The translations under genes and the position numbers were made by a program. A stretch of DNA of 64,000 nucleotides, taken from contig CM060201.1 of NCBI GenBank assembly GCA_030562195.1, positions 29,556,067 to 29,620,066 on the forward strand, read 5' to 3'. Below the pieces are notes generated by a model. That model did no database searches and was not told where the DNA came from. It saw only the letters and a program-made list of their open reading frames with translations. Shown here piece by piece: positions 1-14,450 of the stretch; the stretch's first letter is position 1; every line of letters begins with the position of its first letter. This DNA is from Nipponacmea schrenckii (taxonomy: Eukaryota > Mollusca > Gastropoda > Lottiidae).

Positions 1-473
1 TCCTTAATTAAACCATTCCCAAAATAAATATTAAAAAAAAAAAAATTTGCAATTTTACCATCTAAAAAGTTAAAACCGAAACACACTCAATACTAAAATT
101 TTCAAATTTTCAAAATTTAAAAATGTTAATTCCTAAAATGATGAAAAAAATAAGGAATATTTATAATGAAGACTAAAATGAAACAAAATAACGGAACCCA
201 ACAATGCAATCATACCTCAATTTAAGGAGAGCTGGCCTTACTGACAGCGAATTATCATTATCAATGTTAAGTTGACCAGACAACTTCAAATACTGGAACT
301 ATTATAACCCGCAGACATTCCACGGAGACATTCCACTCCATGGAGATATTCCAAGACAATATTTAATTCCATCAATTTGTGTTAATGTTCTTAGTAAATT
401 ACTGTGTCTCAGCTAGTAACAGTGTACAAACGACTTTTTTATAGGACCGTTTGGGAAATAAACACAATTTACT

Positions 474-700
474 GAATCCTTAAAGAAATATGTCTTAGAA
501 TGAACATAAATTATAAAAATATATTCACTAGTAGATATACCATGAATAACATAAGAATATAATAGGATAAATCAAAAAATTTGTAATTATCCATAAAAAT
601 GCAATTAACTATTGAAAAACTTTTAATAAATCAAGCATTTTGCAATATTACTATAGTATGAAATTTTATATCTGATTCTTCATAACCACCTGAAATCGCC
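474..700 (+). mobile_element. TIR-like dispersed repeat, family A (partial copy)
   Basis: cttaaagaaatatgtcttag, agaatgaacataaatt, tagatataccatgaataaca and gtaattatccataaaaatgc align in order with 40310-40520 and 42545-42860. The right end is not clear. Confidence 0.6.
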
Positions 701-2670
701 AAAAGATTGATCAATACAGTACTTTGTAAGTTAAAGATATCTTTTAAAGAATGGTATGGTAACTAGGTCTGCAAATTTCAGATCCAATTCTTCATCTAAT
801 TGTGAACAAAAATACAAACCTCACACGTAAACTATTTAGTACAAAAATTCAAATGTAACAAAAACCTTGCAGAATCTAATTACGAAATTCTTTGCCCAAA
901 TTTTACACTATTTTTTCTTAATTACTGCCTTAAAAATCATAATTTTCTGTTCTAAACTTCAAAGAAACGTGCATGTGTAATTTATTAAGACGCTACCTAC
1001 ATTTGTCTTGAATTAAAACCGTTCCTTGAAAAAGTTAAACACAAACACATCTCTGAAAAACTAAAAATGATAATCCATTGTTATTCTTTAGTCAATCACA
1101 CCTTCCATAATTGGACTGGTTAACACAAAATGGCTTTGGAAAATAAATAATGGCCAGAAACGAAAACCATTTCACTGGGCCACACTTCACAGCATGTTGA
1201 AATAACCGCCTGAACTCCAGTGAAAGGTAGAGGCAATTGACAAGCTAGCAAGCCGATACATTCAACATGTTAGTAGAAACATTCAGCCAGATGGTTCCAT
1301 CAATACCATATGAATGATAGCAGACGGCATGTACTCAGGGAGTCTAATGTAACAGCCAATAAGCCAGAAACCACATGTAGCAAATTGCTGGAATAGCGGA
1401 TACTCTGAAAAAATATGATTTTATATATTCCAACATCTTGAGGAAATTCCAAGAAGTTTTTTACCTACTGTCCAAATTAATCATTTATTTCACAATTACA
1501 GATGTTGTATAATGTTCTTTAAAAAAAAAACACACACACACACAATGTGCTTTTGAACCATTTAAATATTTTACGGATGTCTGCAGGAAAATAACTGACC
1601 AATGTATGTAATTAAGAAAGGTTTTGTAATAGTGATTTATATGATTCTGTAACTTTTTTTTAATGGAATTTCAGGAACCATAGAAACAGAAATTCAATAT
1701 TTGACATAACTTCAGATGTTTCATTAAAATCGTATCTAGTATTTCATTAAGTTTGCTTAGAAATGAACGATTTCTGGTTGCCTCAAAAGTCTACACTACT
1801 GAATCACAAACAATAAAGTGAACAATTGTATGCAGACTCTCTTCACCTAGTTTGCACATTTTCAAACCAAGTTTGGTCTAAGACTAACTTTATTGACATT
1901 CTTACATATATTCCTGTACCATCTCACACTTGTGTAACTTACTATCTGTTTCTGTCAAGCCAGTGATGGAACTTGGGAAGTGACACAAGTTGGTCTTTAG
2001 ACTATTTAAGTTGATTATTGTATTCTACTATCATCAATCAAGTGAAATGACTTATAATGAGTCACTTAAGAAACGGTTGGTCATGTCATAAAGAAATCTG
2101 TTACTGTCATACAGTTTGGAGACACTTTGGTCCAATAATTCTCAGAAGATTAGCTTATGCATCAGCTAGTTTTCCAATGCCTTAAGTAATTCTGTAAAAA
2201 TTAATGTATGGTTAAAATAAAGCACATATTGTGTCAAGCTATAACATAATATAAATCAAATTTTCTCAGCAGCCATGGTGATATTATCTTCAAAGGGATG
2301 ATATATGTATATTGTATATCTGATTATTTACAATAACAAACAATTCTCACTGTTAAAATATGTTGTTATTCAGTGTTTCATGCTATGCAATCATCAGATT
2401 ATTTTAATATCTTTTATGTGTAGAATTTAGTTCAACATTATTCAGATATACTTTTCACAGCTCACCTCAACAGCATTTTACTTAAAAGGGACCCTATACA
2501 AAAAATGTCTTGATTGGTTAGACAACACTGTATATTATACTAAAACCTAATATCTGCGGCCTTATTATTGAAAACTTCAAAAAGAAAAACAGATTTTAAT
2601 ATTGATTTTAGTCATTGACTTAAAAGATAACTGGAACACTAAAATTATCTTAAGTTTTCAAACATTGTTA

Positions 2671-2731
2671 TAATGAAATGAAGGGAGTTTTACGTCCTTC
2701 TCCTTTGCACCTTATGGGATAATGAAGACGG
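2671..2731 (-). mobile_element. SINE family 1, 3' end fragment (antisense)
   Basis: The minus strand reads ataaggtgcaaaggagaagg then acgtaaaactcccttcattt, matching the end of the 43241 SINE. It is 5'-truncated, as is typical. Confidence 0.65.
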
Positions 2732-3194
2732 ATATCATTTTGAGCATGATATACCAATATCAGAATCTAAGAGCCATTCTTATAATATACTGTTGGAAAG
2801 AGAAAGTTGTGACATTCCATGACAGTAATATATGATGGACATAAAAGATTAATGTTAACATATCAATAACAGTTTACTCTGGAGACAAACTTGATATTAG
2901 ATTATATTCCTGACTTTCTCACAGGTTCACAGGTCAATTATTTCCTGTACTGGTATCTGAATACCACACATGTACAAATATGTCAGATTCATATACAGAA
3001 AATACACATGCATAGTTACAGACAAGATATCAAAGTAGACTACCCTAGGGATAAATTTTTATGCTATGTTAAAAACTAAAATGTTTGGTTATTTACAGAG
3101 AAAGCTACAGTTTCTTGATTCACTAAACAGTTATTGACAGGTACATTTTTTAAAATGAAGAATACATCATGATTTATTAAGTATAAATCTATAC

Positions 3195-3540
3195 AGGTAC
3201 TAATAGTGTATAAACTTATCCTTATAGTGTATAAACCTATCCTTATAGTGTATTAACCTATCCTATAGTGTATTAACCTTTCCTAATAGTGCATAAATCA
3301 TAGTGTATAAACCTATCCTAATAGTGTATAAATCATAGCGTATAAACATTTCCTTAGAGTGTATAAACATATTCTAATAGTGCATAAATCATAGTGTATG
3401 AACCTATCCGAGTGTATAAGCCTATCCTAATAGTGTATCAACCTATCCTAATAGTGTATAAACATATCCCAATAGAGTAAACATTATAGCGTAAAAACCT
3501 ATTCCCATAGTGTATTAACCTATCCTAATAGTCCTGTGTC
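3195..3540 (+). repeat. Minisatellite, about 22 bp unit ('tagtgtataaacctatccta')
   Basis: About 15 imperfect units of the core tagtgtataaacctatccta, some with 'ataaatcatagtg' inserts. No coding frame persists. The start of a diverged family F segment follows at 3541. Confidence 0.85.
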
Positions 3541-4699
3541 CTTTAGTTTAATATGGGATAATAAGACTGTGTTGCAAACCCTGTTTATTCGGGATAGGTT
3601 GAGATCATAGTGGCTTAAGATAGTAAAATCTGTATCTCTGTGATCACTTTACATTTTCCATGGAACAATCTGACAGCTCGTTCCTTCATACATGTACATG
3701 TACCATTAAAAATAATACTTCAAAGTAATGTTTCAGCAGGGAAACATGAAGGTTTGAAATAAGCAAATGATGGCCAGACTTTGTTTAACAATTGTCTACC
3801 CTTATATTAATTCTTGGACTTATACCAATAAGAATCTCTGAATTAACACACAAAACATAGTCCAAAATCATTCTTTTTCTCACACAATCCAATTTTTCAT
3901 TAAGCTTAGAAAACATAAGTTAGTGAAAACAGTTGAATGTTGAAGAGAAAATCGACTAAGTCAATAGAGTTTTTTTTTTTGTTAGATTGATCTTTGATAA
4001 AAGCGATGTAGGTTGAATGAAACATAATGACTTCATCAGAGGCAATTTTTATTCTTTTAAAGGTATAAATCCATTGATACAATAGTACTGGTATGGGCAT
4101 ATTTTCCGTAATACATTTCATGTTGAGAGCTCACAAATCTAGCTTTTTCCCTAAATTGATGAAACTGATGAAAATCTAAAATGCTTTCAAACCATAGTAA
4201 GGAATGAGAAAGACTCTCGAGGGCAAAACAGACATCATTCAAATGCTATTTTGGTTTTAATGACAGGGATAAAGATGTAGACAAACTCATTTGCAGAAAG
4301 CTTATTGGAAGATTGGCATACATTGTCTAACTAGCCACATATGCTAAAAGTTTTGTGTTATTTTTTTGGAGCTCTATGGATTTCCAAGTAGTTGAAATAC
4401 TATCAAAATTATTCTTCTGGTAGACTCAAATATGGCAGACATTTTCCATTTGAGTTTCAATTTAAAAGAATATTAACTTTTCTACCTCCAGGCTTAGAGA
4501 GCTCCATAATTAGCCAGTAACATACTGACATTTGATGTATGGGAAGGTATAAGTGTGGATTAAAGATGTCTGATAGTCAATTGGTATTAGATAGGTTGGT
4601 GATTAATATTTTATCATAGGTCAATGATGACTAAGAATCTTCGGAAATAAATTGTTTCCATTGTCATATAACACCCTAGGTGATAGCTTCAATACAATT

Positions 4700-5055
4700 C
4701 TCATTAACAATTTTCAGATGCTGCTTCTTCACAATTCTCACAATTTTCATAAGCTGCTTCTTCAAAATTTTCATTTTACAATTTCAGATGCTGCTTCTTA
4801 AAAATTTTCATAATTTTCATATATGCTACTTCTTCAAAATTTTCATTTTACAATTTTCAGATACTGCTTCTTCACAATTCTCACGATTTTCATATGCTGC
4901 TTCTTCAAAATTTTCATTTTACAATTTCGGATGCTGTTTCTTCACAATTTTCATTTTTCAGATGCTGCTTCTTCACAATTCTCTTTTTAATTTTACAATT
5001 GTCACATGCTGTTTCTTCACAATTTTCATTTTACAATTATCAGATGCTGCACTCA
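4700..5055 (+). repeat. Minisatellite, about 30-60 bp units ('cagatgctgcttcttcacaa')
   Basis: Repeated blocks cagatgctgcttcttcacaa and ttctcacaattttcat alternate with ttcatttta spacers. Long open frames on the plus strand (up to 175 codons) come from the lack of stops in the repeat and start at non-ATG codons, so they are not genes. Confidence 0.85.
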
Positions 5056-6929
5056 CAGCCATATTTTTTCTTGATCTCGCAACAACTTATTATTTTCAGA
5101 AAGTTATTCTACCAATATTACAGAACATAAAAGATGCTTTATTCAAAATTATTTTTAATGTGCAGATTTGCCATCTGTTTAATCAATTGTACCTTAGGGA
5201 ATTTTAACGAATCAAATACATGCATGTCAACCCCTGAAAATGTATTTTTTTTACAAGTTTATTCTGTACACTATGACTAATAAAATACTTCAACAATCTT
5301 TTAGATATAATTCTGGCAAATTTAGTTAGTACAGTAATTAATTAATCTTATCTTGACTAACGAGTTATAGGTAGATAGGATAGACTACTGTAGGCAGTGG
5401 TAGGTATAATAGAGTATGAAATATCATATATATTATGACTCACATCTAAACAGATATTTTATATACAAAAAACTACAAGTATCTTGGTGCATCATTTTAT
5501 ATAATCTTAAAGAAGGGGCTTTACTCTAAAAGAATTGTACAGAGATTTGTAAATCTTTTTATGTGTAAAGGGGACACTGAAAATTAGTTAGCAATAATTT
5601 CAATGTCAAGAGAAAAAAAAAGGAAATAATATTCCCTTGAATATGTTTCTGACAAATCCATGAAATTTAAAGCCTGCAAAACTGTCAATAAAATTTGGAT
5701 CCTGAGAAAATTTAGTTCCTTCTTTCATTCAAGGTAAAAAAAAGAAAGTGAATTCTATTATTCACATTTCAGTGAACAATTATTCAATTTCAAAGTTATT
5801 TTCTAACGTATAAGATATCACTTACAATTCTAACACACCTTGTTTACATTTAACTTAAAGCAATTTCAATTTCACTAAATCAAAATTTGAGCTGGAATCC
5901 ACAGATAAATGTATAGGTTATAAGAATAGTGACCTCTGTCTTGATATATTGCATTATGTAATCAAATGTGTTAAGAGCGTCTGCAAAAATGTTTAATTTT
6001 CAGAAGAATTTTGGGTGTTAAAAATAGGCAACAGATAACAAGACTAGAATAAACCCACCTACATATAAAATATCAAACTTCTTTTTTAAATTTCCATTTG
6101 AAATAATTGTTTGGCTCCATAAAACTGGACTGATTCAAAGTTTTAAATGGTTACATCTAATTAGAATCATACAGCTGATCATTACAGGAAAGAAAGATAG
6201 ACAATTTAATAAAGTGAAAGTAAAGTTTTAAGTTGTATTTTTCTGAACAATGCCATGGGGAAAATGGAAATGAGTTTCTTCTCCTCCTTTATTAACTTCA
6301 TCATGATTTCAACGTGGAATTCTACATGAAGTATACAACTTTCTGTATACATTAGTTGTTATCTCAATAATCACTTTTTGCTCTAGAGTTTTTTGATTCA
6401 CAAATGCTATTACCATTGTTTGATTATGCTATTCTGGCGATAGACACTTCTTTGATACCAGAGAAACACTTCTGCTAATTCAGATGGATTTCCAAGCAAT
6501 TTCGTCTGTAAGCATCAAAGCCATATAAGGTAATTTGTATGCATCTCCCTTGGTCTAGATTCAATAAAATCTGAACAATTCCTGGAAGACCACCACAACT
6601 GAAGACATTGTTAACTTTTTCAATAATTTAATAAGCAAGGATCAAAGAAATTGCAATTCTCATTTGTATTCTCCATTTTGTCAGAACTCTCTACATTTGA
6701 AGGAAGTTTTTGTCATGTAAGAAAGTAATGAAGGATTAATGTATATAGATTCAATCAGAATGTTTTTACTGTTGGTATTGATTTGCTATCATGACATAAG
6801 AAAGATGTTTGAAAACTTCCTGTTTAGAACAAAATGAATTCAACAGATATTTTGAGTCTCTAAGGCTATTTTGACATTATATGCTCACAATGCTAGGTCA
6901 AATTAAAACCAAAACGGAATCAAGCAGAA
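5056..6929. other. AT-rich non-coding stretch
   Basis: No open frame of note, no repeat structure seen beyond short homopolymers. Presumed intron of ARHGAP39. Confidence 0.4.
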
Positions 6930-7060
6930 AAAGCTGGGGCATGGAATTTTGTACCAAAGAGGTGCAGACGCCTATCCAGCTGAGCAAAAGTGTTCTATGA
7001 GCTACAGTCCTCCCCATGGAAATTTAAAGATAGCTTGCCAGGCAAGGTAATATACGCCCA
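6930..7060 (+). repeat. Element end fragment next to the 161 bp array
   Basis: ctccccatggaaatttaaag (about 7012) and ggtaatatacgcccactggc share the 'atatacgccc' and 'ccccatggaaattt' motifs seen at 8660-8700 and at the right edge of the window (63980). Possibly the other end of the same composite element. Confidence 0.4.
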
Positions 7061-7204
7061 CTGGCAGCATTTATTTCAAATAAAAACTTTTCAGTAAGGT
7101 TACAATAAGTGGAATGAATTATTCAACCTACCAACCTATTTTATTCTAGGGTCTCTAGTTTCATTAAAAACTGTCAAGAATTGTACCTAATAACAACTCA
7201 TTAA

Positions 7205-8695
7205 ATATTTTTCGGTATTTTTATGATTTGCAATAGGGTTCACCCTTAATAATATTTTGATATTTTTAATTCTTAATAAGGCTAATCCTTGGTTGATATT
7301 AAACAATTTCAGCGAGTTTTGTCAAAAAGGAATGTTTAGAGTGTTCACAAGTTGAAAGCGTTTTTGAAAACAGGCGCAATAACTGACACTAAATATTTTT
7401 CGATTTATCTGATTTTCAATAGGGTTTATCCTTGTGAGAAAACAAATACTAAAGCCAAGTTTCATCAAAATCCATTCAAAATTGTTCTTTCTAGAGTGTT
7501 TGCGAGTTAAATTGAACGCGTTTTCAAAAACAAGGTCAATAACTTGTACTAAATATTTTTCGATTTTCAATAGGGTTTATCCTTGGGAGACAACAAATAC
7601 TCCAGCCAAGTTACATCAAAATCCATTAAAAATTGTTCTTTCTAGAGTGTTTACAAGCTAAAATTGAACGCGTTTTCAAGAACAAGGGCTATACTTTACA
7701 CTTAATATATTTCTATTTATTTGATTTATAATAGGGTTCATCCTTGGGTAAAAACAAATACTCAAGCCAAAGTTAATCAAAATCCATTAAGAATAGTTCT
7801 TTCTAGAGTGTTTTAAGCTAAAATTGAATGCGTTTTCAAGAACAAGGGCAGTAACTCATACTAAAAAATTTTTCAATTTAGCTGATTTTCAATAGGGTTC
7901 ATCCTTGAGTTATAACACACTCTCACACCAAGTTTCATCGAAATCCATCAAGAATTGTGCCATGTTGAGTGTTTACGAGACAAAAATCGAACGCGTTTAA
8001 AAGAACAAGGGCAATAATTCATATTAGATATATTTTGATATTTTTAATTTTCAATTAGGCTCATCCCTTGCGATATCCAACAATTTCAGTGAGTTTTGTC
8101 AACATAGGTCATGAATTGTACCTTCTAGAGTGTTTATTAGCCAAAAAGTTAAACCCGTTTTCAAACACAAGGGCAATAACTGACACTAAATATATTTCGA
8201 TTTATTTGATTTTCAATAAGGTTCATCCTTGGGTAAAAACAAATACTCAAGCCAAGTTTTATCAAAATCCAATTGTTCTCTCAAGAGTGTTTACAAGCTA
8301 AAATTGAACGCGTTTTCAAACACAAGGGCAATAACTGATACTAAATGTTTTTCAATTTCGCTGATTTTCGATAGGGTTTATCCTTGAGTTATAACATACT
8401 CTCACACCAAGTTTCATCAAAATCGGTCAAGAATTGCACGTTGTAGAGTGTTTACGAGCCATTCAAGAACAAGGGCACAAACTCATACTAATTTTTTTCC
8501 GATTTCGCTGATTTTCAATAGGGTTCATCCTTGCGTGATCATAAACACTCATATTAAGTTTCATCTAAATCCGTCAAGAATTACACCGTGTAGTGTGTTT
8601 ACGAGCAATTGTGGACGGACGGACCGACGGGCGGACGGACGGACGGATGTGGGTGACGACAATATACGCCCCCCATTTCATGTGGGAATTTAAAA
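7205..8695 (+). repeat. 161 bp tandem repeat array ending in a GGAC-rich tail
   Basis: About nine units with period near 161 bp (anchor 'attgttctttctagagtg' at about 7481, 7632, 7793, 7954, 8115, 8272, 8433, 8580). Each has 'gaacgcgttttcaa', 'caagggcaataact', 'caatagggttcatccttg' and 'ccaagtttcatcaaaatcc'. The array ends at ggacggacggaccgacgggc (8613 on) followed by gacgacaatatacgcccccc. Such arrays with a GGAC tail are familiar from molluscan genomes and are probably part of a non-autonomous element. Confidence 0.85.
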
Positions 8696-11164
8696 ATGAA
8701 AGGAAAATTTGCACACCGCTGTGTTGCCATGAAAACACTACATAATTTTAATTTAGGAACTAAGCCATTCTGATTAGTCACTTAATCTGAAATACAAATT
8801 TCCTGTCCAATCAAGGCTCTTGAAATTAGCCAGCTATATTATCGTTGTGAATCGCACAGTAGGTGTAATATCATTATTCAGTTGCCAATTATTCCGACAT
8901 AGAAAACAATCAAAACAAACTTGAAAACAGTCGTAAATAAATCAGAGAGAAAATAATCATATTATACATAACTAACAAGATGTTAACAAACTGTTCTATT
9001 GAAAAAACAAGTGATATTGTTGGCAATTAAACAAATATTTTAATTCTTGTAGAGAACACCAAGTGAGATAATAATATATGTTGATAAAAATGATGGGGTT
9101 CATTCAATATAGAATGTTAGCTTATATAATGATCCCATAACCTGCAGACTTTATAAAATCACTTAAAGGATGACTACCACTAAACTTTAAGTATAAGTTT
9201 GAAGTATGAAGAAATATAGCCAATCAGATGCCTTAATGATTTCAGCTTTTCTGTAGTGGGCTCTCATTAGCTGTAATTGCAAACATACAATCCAATCAAA
9301 TCACTGCATTCTGTGATACAGGAATAGTGGCTATTGCAGTCAAGGTATAAGTATGAAGTGCATAAAAGCTTGATATTGTGAAGATAGTTGCAGGCTTGCT
9401 GTTACAAAATAGTGACTCAAGAGATTTGTTATCAGGAAGTTTGTATCTTTCAGGAAATTGCTACAAGAAGTTTTGAAAGAGTCTTCGAAATGAACAAAAG
9501 AATGAGTAAGACCACTTTATTTGTAAAAATTTCCTGAAATTCCAAGGTATAAAATTTAACTCCTAATCAAAAAGTTTGGCAAGAGATAAAGGTGAATGGA
9601 GAATCAGTTGGAAGTAATAAAATGATGATCAAATGTAATAATAGAGAAAACAAGACACATAGGCTGGTACAAAAACTCGATAATGGCCAAAACAGAGCCA
9701 ATGACTCAGACATTTCTTACCATTTTCTTTGCGTTATTTTATATTAGGAGAACTCTAAGTCAAAGTACAATTGAGTTATGTCACATAAAACTGATTTCAA
9801 AAGTACATCTTGGTACACAATGTAATCTAGTATTACCAAGCAACAAATATTGCATTTGACAAGAATACAAGGTAAAATACTACAGAAAAATTGACAAAGT
9901 GAAAATATTTTTACCCTTTTCCAGGTAATGATTGTTCTCACTCATTAATGGTGGCCTACTTTCAGATGAATTAAAATAATTGACAATGTCACTCATCAGG
10001 GCAAAATACTAAATAAACAGTAACATGTATTATTGGAAAAACACCAAGTTCTGTTATGCATGCACCTGTCAATGATATCAAAAGACATAATGGCAGCCAC
10101 CATTTTGAAAAGACCTCACCATGGTTACCAATTAAAATATTCATGCACTAAGAGCAAGGACAATACATCAATTAACATCAATCTTGTCAATTGAGGTGTG
10201 AGACATCATCAGGCATGAGGTGGATAGAAATACAACACATTAGCTAATTACAATTCCAATCTTAATTACTTTAATTCTCAGAAAGTTAATCAGGAATGGC
10301 GCCAAAAGTCTCAAACATGACATGTTCAAGTGAATATAAGTAATTTCAGTAATGAAATTAAACAGTTTTTATTCGTAGCACTTGTTGTATAAGCTTTACA
10401 TAGGAATTTGTTTGAAACTGGATTGAATTAATAAAACTTTGGCACTCTCCACTTTAAGGTGGAAGGTAATGAAAGTCAACACTTCTGAACAAGGCTGAAC
10501 TATCACTGTTGACTGATTCAGCAATTGTGAGAAAGAATTGATGTTCAGCAGTGAAGTTAATACAACTGAGATTAAAGGGACAGTATGTAAAATATCCATT
10601 ATCAAAAACCTTGTTAATCAAAGTTGAAAATACCTTACATATGTTTCTACTTGATAAAATTGAATTAATTTAAAAAGGTTCATTAAAAACAAACAATTAC
10701 TTAAGTAAACAGCTTAAACTAGTTTTGTTGTTGGGCCATATATAGCCTTAATATATATCTTGACAAGTAGGGATTTAGTTTGTTAAAATCTGTATAGTAG
10801 TTTTGTAAAATCTCCAAAAATGCAAAACAAAACTATGAAGTCTACATAGGCCATACAAATATTATTGGCGTTAAAAAATTAACAGCAGGATTGTTTTAGT
10901 TAAAACAAGTCAAGAGCACATTTCTCTAGATTTTGTAATTACACAAAAAGCAATCTCAGTCTGTAGAAAACTAAAAGGTCTATATACACCAGACACAGTT
11001 TATCACACTGTGTTGTGTATCTGGTGTATGAAGGTCTGAACATCTCTCTCTATTCAGAAGACTGACATATGTATCAGCAAGATCTCACAGAATCAGTGCA
11101 CTATTTAGTACAGTTGATTCTACAGATTAAAATATGACAAAGACATGTTAGGTCAACTAAGAAA
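8696..11164. other. AT-rich non-coding stretch
   Basis: No recognisable exon or element ends. A segment near 9180-9360 (gtggctattgcagtcaaggt) has a short match at 62920-62945 and may be a dispersed repeat. Confidence 0.35.
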
Positions 11165-11435
11165 CAACTATATTTTACAAGGATAACTGTTCACAAGTCT
11201 GCCGTGAAAGGGATCCTTTCTACCAGCTGGTCCTTGGCCAAATGTCTTGGTATTGATCTTTGCCATTTACAGCTGGGTGGACTGGAATTATGAGTGAAAA
11301 TGACTTATTCAAGGTCATCAAACTTTCACACACCAATCGAGATTAGAACTCACATCCGACATTTTCAATGTAGCCGAGCAAATGACGTCATGACGTAAAG
11401 AACTTAGGCTCTAACTGAGGTGCTGTACATAACTC
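11165..11435 (-). mobile_element. tRNA-derived SINE (family 2), antisense copy
   Basis: The reverse complement aligns with 55765-56035: tagagcctaagttctttacg, atgacgtcatttgctcgg, gtgagttctaatctcgat, gtgtgaaagt and the end ggataac-ttgtaaaatat. The A-box is more decayed than in the other copy. Confidence 0.7.
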
Positions 11436-12450
11436 GGACATCCTATAGGTCAATAAAGATTGGATAGTCTATGCTATTACCTCAACAGAGTTCATCACAG
11501 TTTCATCACAATAAAAACGGCAAAAATACTCAAGAATAGAGTATCTTGCACTATTACTAAGTATAGATGATCACATGAACTCTGCTTTTAGTGATAAAAT
11601 ATAGTTAACAGAAAGATCAAAGCACCAATCTATACTGTAGGACTAAATCAGACTATAATTTATCCATTAAGCTTTATATTAGAGTGGAACCTCATAGCGC
11701 CATATTGATTGTTCAATTTCAATGGTTTCTTTTAAAGGTATAGAGCCAAAAATTGGAACATTTCTATAAAGTATAGCTATAAGCAGCTCATTTCTGTTCT
11801 CACAAAATTCATTTTGAAAGCTACCTCGAATGGACAACAGATTCAAGCTGTGTATAGCCAAGGTAGCCAGTCTAATGTCCGGTCATGTATTATCACAGTA
11901 AATCATATTCACATCATGCCAACTTTCCACTTATAGTAAGTCCTGTGTGTATTTGTAAAGTCCATTCATATTTAAGTCTTATTAGCCTTTAATCAAAAAA
12001 CTAAAGGATTGTACGCCATTATGTATCTAAAGAAAATCACATAATGTATCTACTGTTAGTTTGCTTCAAGTGTGAAACATTTTCTCCTTTTTCAGTTTAT
12101 GAATTACATTTGCATAAAAGGAACTGGTAACTGGCTGTTTCTAACTACTTTAATACTTTTCTTGATTTATCAACTACAGTGGTTTTTGTTCAACACTAAC
12201 AAGATGGTCCTCTAGAAATAAGAACAGTCTTTTGTCAATTTATCTTGAGTGAAACATCAATATTCTTTGACGTCATATAATTTCAAGATTCAACTAAAAA
12301 GAAGGCGAAATGGTCATATACATCAGCTAAGATCAGGCAATATTTTCCTGACCACTTTCATTGATCTGATCAAGGATCTTGAAAATCCTGGTTCTACAAT
12401 AGCTTCCGACATAACACATCATAGGTTTTGAAACTCCTCCTACCAACATG

Positions 12451-12746
12451 ATCTGGGGTGGCTCATTGGGTTAAATACTTGCTCGTTAACCTGGAAACTT
12501 TCAGATTGTTCAACCCAGTTTTCCCATTTCAGAAATCCAGTCGGAGTGACTGACATAGAAAAAGTGTCTTGTAGATTGGATGGGACAATAAACCATGGCC
12601 TTATGTGTTACAGGTTGTATGCGTTAAAGATCCATCAACAGTTGGAAACTGTAAACAGAGTAGGCTAATGTCGTTGTCCTGGTAAAATTTCCTATCTTCA
12701 TTAGCCCATTAGGTGTAGAAGAAGTACAAGGAAAACTTCATTTAGT
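12451..12746 (+). mobile_element. tRNA-derived SINE (family 1), diverged copy
   Basis: Aligns with 43241-43550: ggggtggctcattgggt (A-box), cagattgttcaaccc (B-box), gacaataaaccatggcc, tgtgttacaggttgtatgcg, and tagcccattaggtgtagaag. Substitutions throughout indicate an older insertion. Confidence 0.8.
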
Positions 12747-14363
12747 ATGCGCCCACTATTTCTGAACTGATTATTATGAAGGGTTCTTTCATACCAATAT
12801 GAGAATACATGTGAAGCAAAGGAATAAATCTATTAAACATATTAGATGTTGAAAGTTTGTATGAAAGATGGTAGGCTATGATGATAGATCGTAAACATGC
12901 ACTATCATTTTATTATCTTTTAAACCTTTTCTTTAAGTCTCTCACCTGCACATCCATTTTGTACAAACTTTGTATTTGCTTTTATCAACTTATTACTTCT
13001 TTTATAATTTAGATGATTAAAATTTGATTAATTCTTCATCACCTTTAAGTTGGCATTTTAAATTGTTAAATAAAAGTATTGTCATCCACAACTTGAAGAA
13101 GTAACTGTGAATGGAGTTTGATTGCAATATGCTTTAGAATTGAAAAAAGGTCCACCAAATTTGATTCAAATTACACTGATAATAGAATAATGTCATGTGT
13201 CAAAAGTGTATAACTCGTTTTTTAGGATAATCTGTCCCTTTTTTAACTACTAGTACTTTTTCTAGTGCCTAATTGCAAAAATTCATATCTTTTGTATTCA
13301 CGTGTGTTTGACACTAATAAGACAATATCCTAACCAAATTGAAAACTTCTTACAATCTATTCTTGCTCATAGAGCAAATATACTCTTTTTTCAACAATTT
13401 CTATATCTATGTATCATTCTACACCAATAAAAATGGTAAAGATGTTCTTATATTCCACCAGATTGTTACCTGTACAGACTGTATTTCTAATTAACAGTCT
13501 GCTTTACAGAAAGATCATGTACAGAACATGAAACATCTGAGACTGACATTGAAAGAAATGAATCATGTGTTCTCTCTACTTTTAACTTACACAAGATAAC
13601 CTAACTGTTTTTACATACAACAGACTTGCATATTATCCATCAAGTCTATACATGTTACATCCGAGCTGATGAAATAGACCCTTCTGTTCTGAAGAACCAC
13701 ACATGAATGACAAGAGCAAATCTCATGCAGTTGACATGAATTTAGGGTATGAAACTCATCATCAGGACAGATGGTTTTGGAAATGGAGGTTAATACTTGA
13801 ATGATTAACAGTAGTTGTATAAACATCTTGTCATGAATGTGGATCCTCTTAAATGGAATATGTGCTCTTGTTTAATTGCAAAGAGTAAGAGTAAGCAAAG
13901 ATAAAAAAAAACGTGCATCCTCCAAAACAGAACCATGGTTTCAGCTGTATAGAAAAGAGAATGAAATGTAACAGGAAGGTGAGCAATTCATTATCTTTTG
14001 TTATAATAATTAATAACCATTTTTACATCATCACTCATATTTTCTAATTAATATATGACAAACCAATATTCTGTAATTTGACTTCAGCAAGAATTTCATT
14101 AATATATATCATGTAGGCCTAATAATATGTAATGCAGAATGAGATAAATATTATCCTGACTGCTGACTGCATAAGTCTCAAAAAGATACTCATTGATGTT
14201 CAAAGCTGCAGCAATATTTAACTTGTGTCCAAAGTTTAGACTCCAAACCACACCTTTCATTCATCATATTTCCTCAAAGTGAAGCTGCATAATATCCAAT
14301 CAAAATTGTCTCTAGAATTTTTGTAGGAAATCTCAATCAATCAAATGAAATCACTTGTCATAT

Positions 14364-14450
14364 ATGTTTTTCATTTCCTTGCCAACAAAACGAAGTGCAG
14401 TGGGCTTAGTTTAGTACAGTTTAATAACACCATGTCAAAACTCATATACA
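14364..14450 (+). repeat. Dispersed repeat, family F ('gtgggcttagtttagtac')
   Basis: catttccttgccaacaaaac, gtgcagtgggcttagtttag and accatgtcaaaactcata recur at 49680-49745 and 56165-56255. A deleted antisense form is at about 30805-30865. Confidence 0.55.

Noticed and set aside
3195..3540. CRISPR-like array
   Set aside because: Units are contiguous and imperfect with no unique spacers, in a eukaryotic intron-rich region; an ordinary minisatellite.
4680..5207. 175-codon plus-strand open frame
   Set aside because: Lies in a minisatellite, starts at a non-ATG codon, low-complexity Phe/Leu/Cys composition; no domain or splice context.
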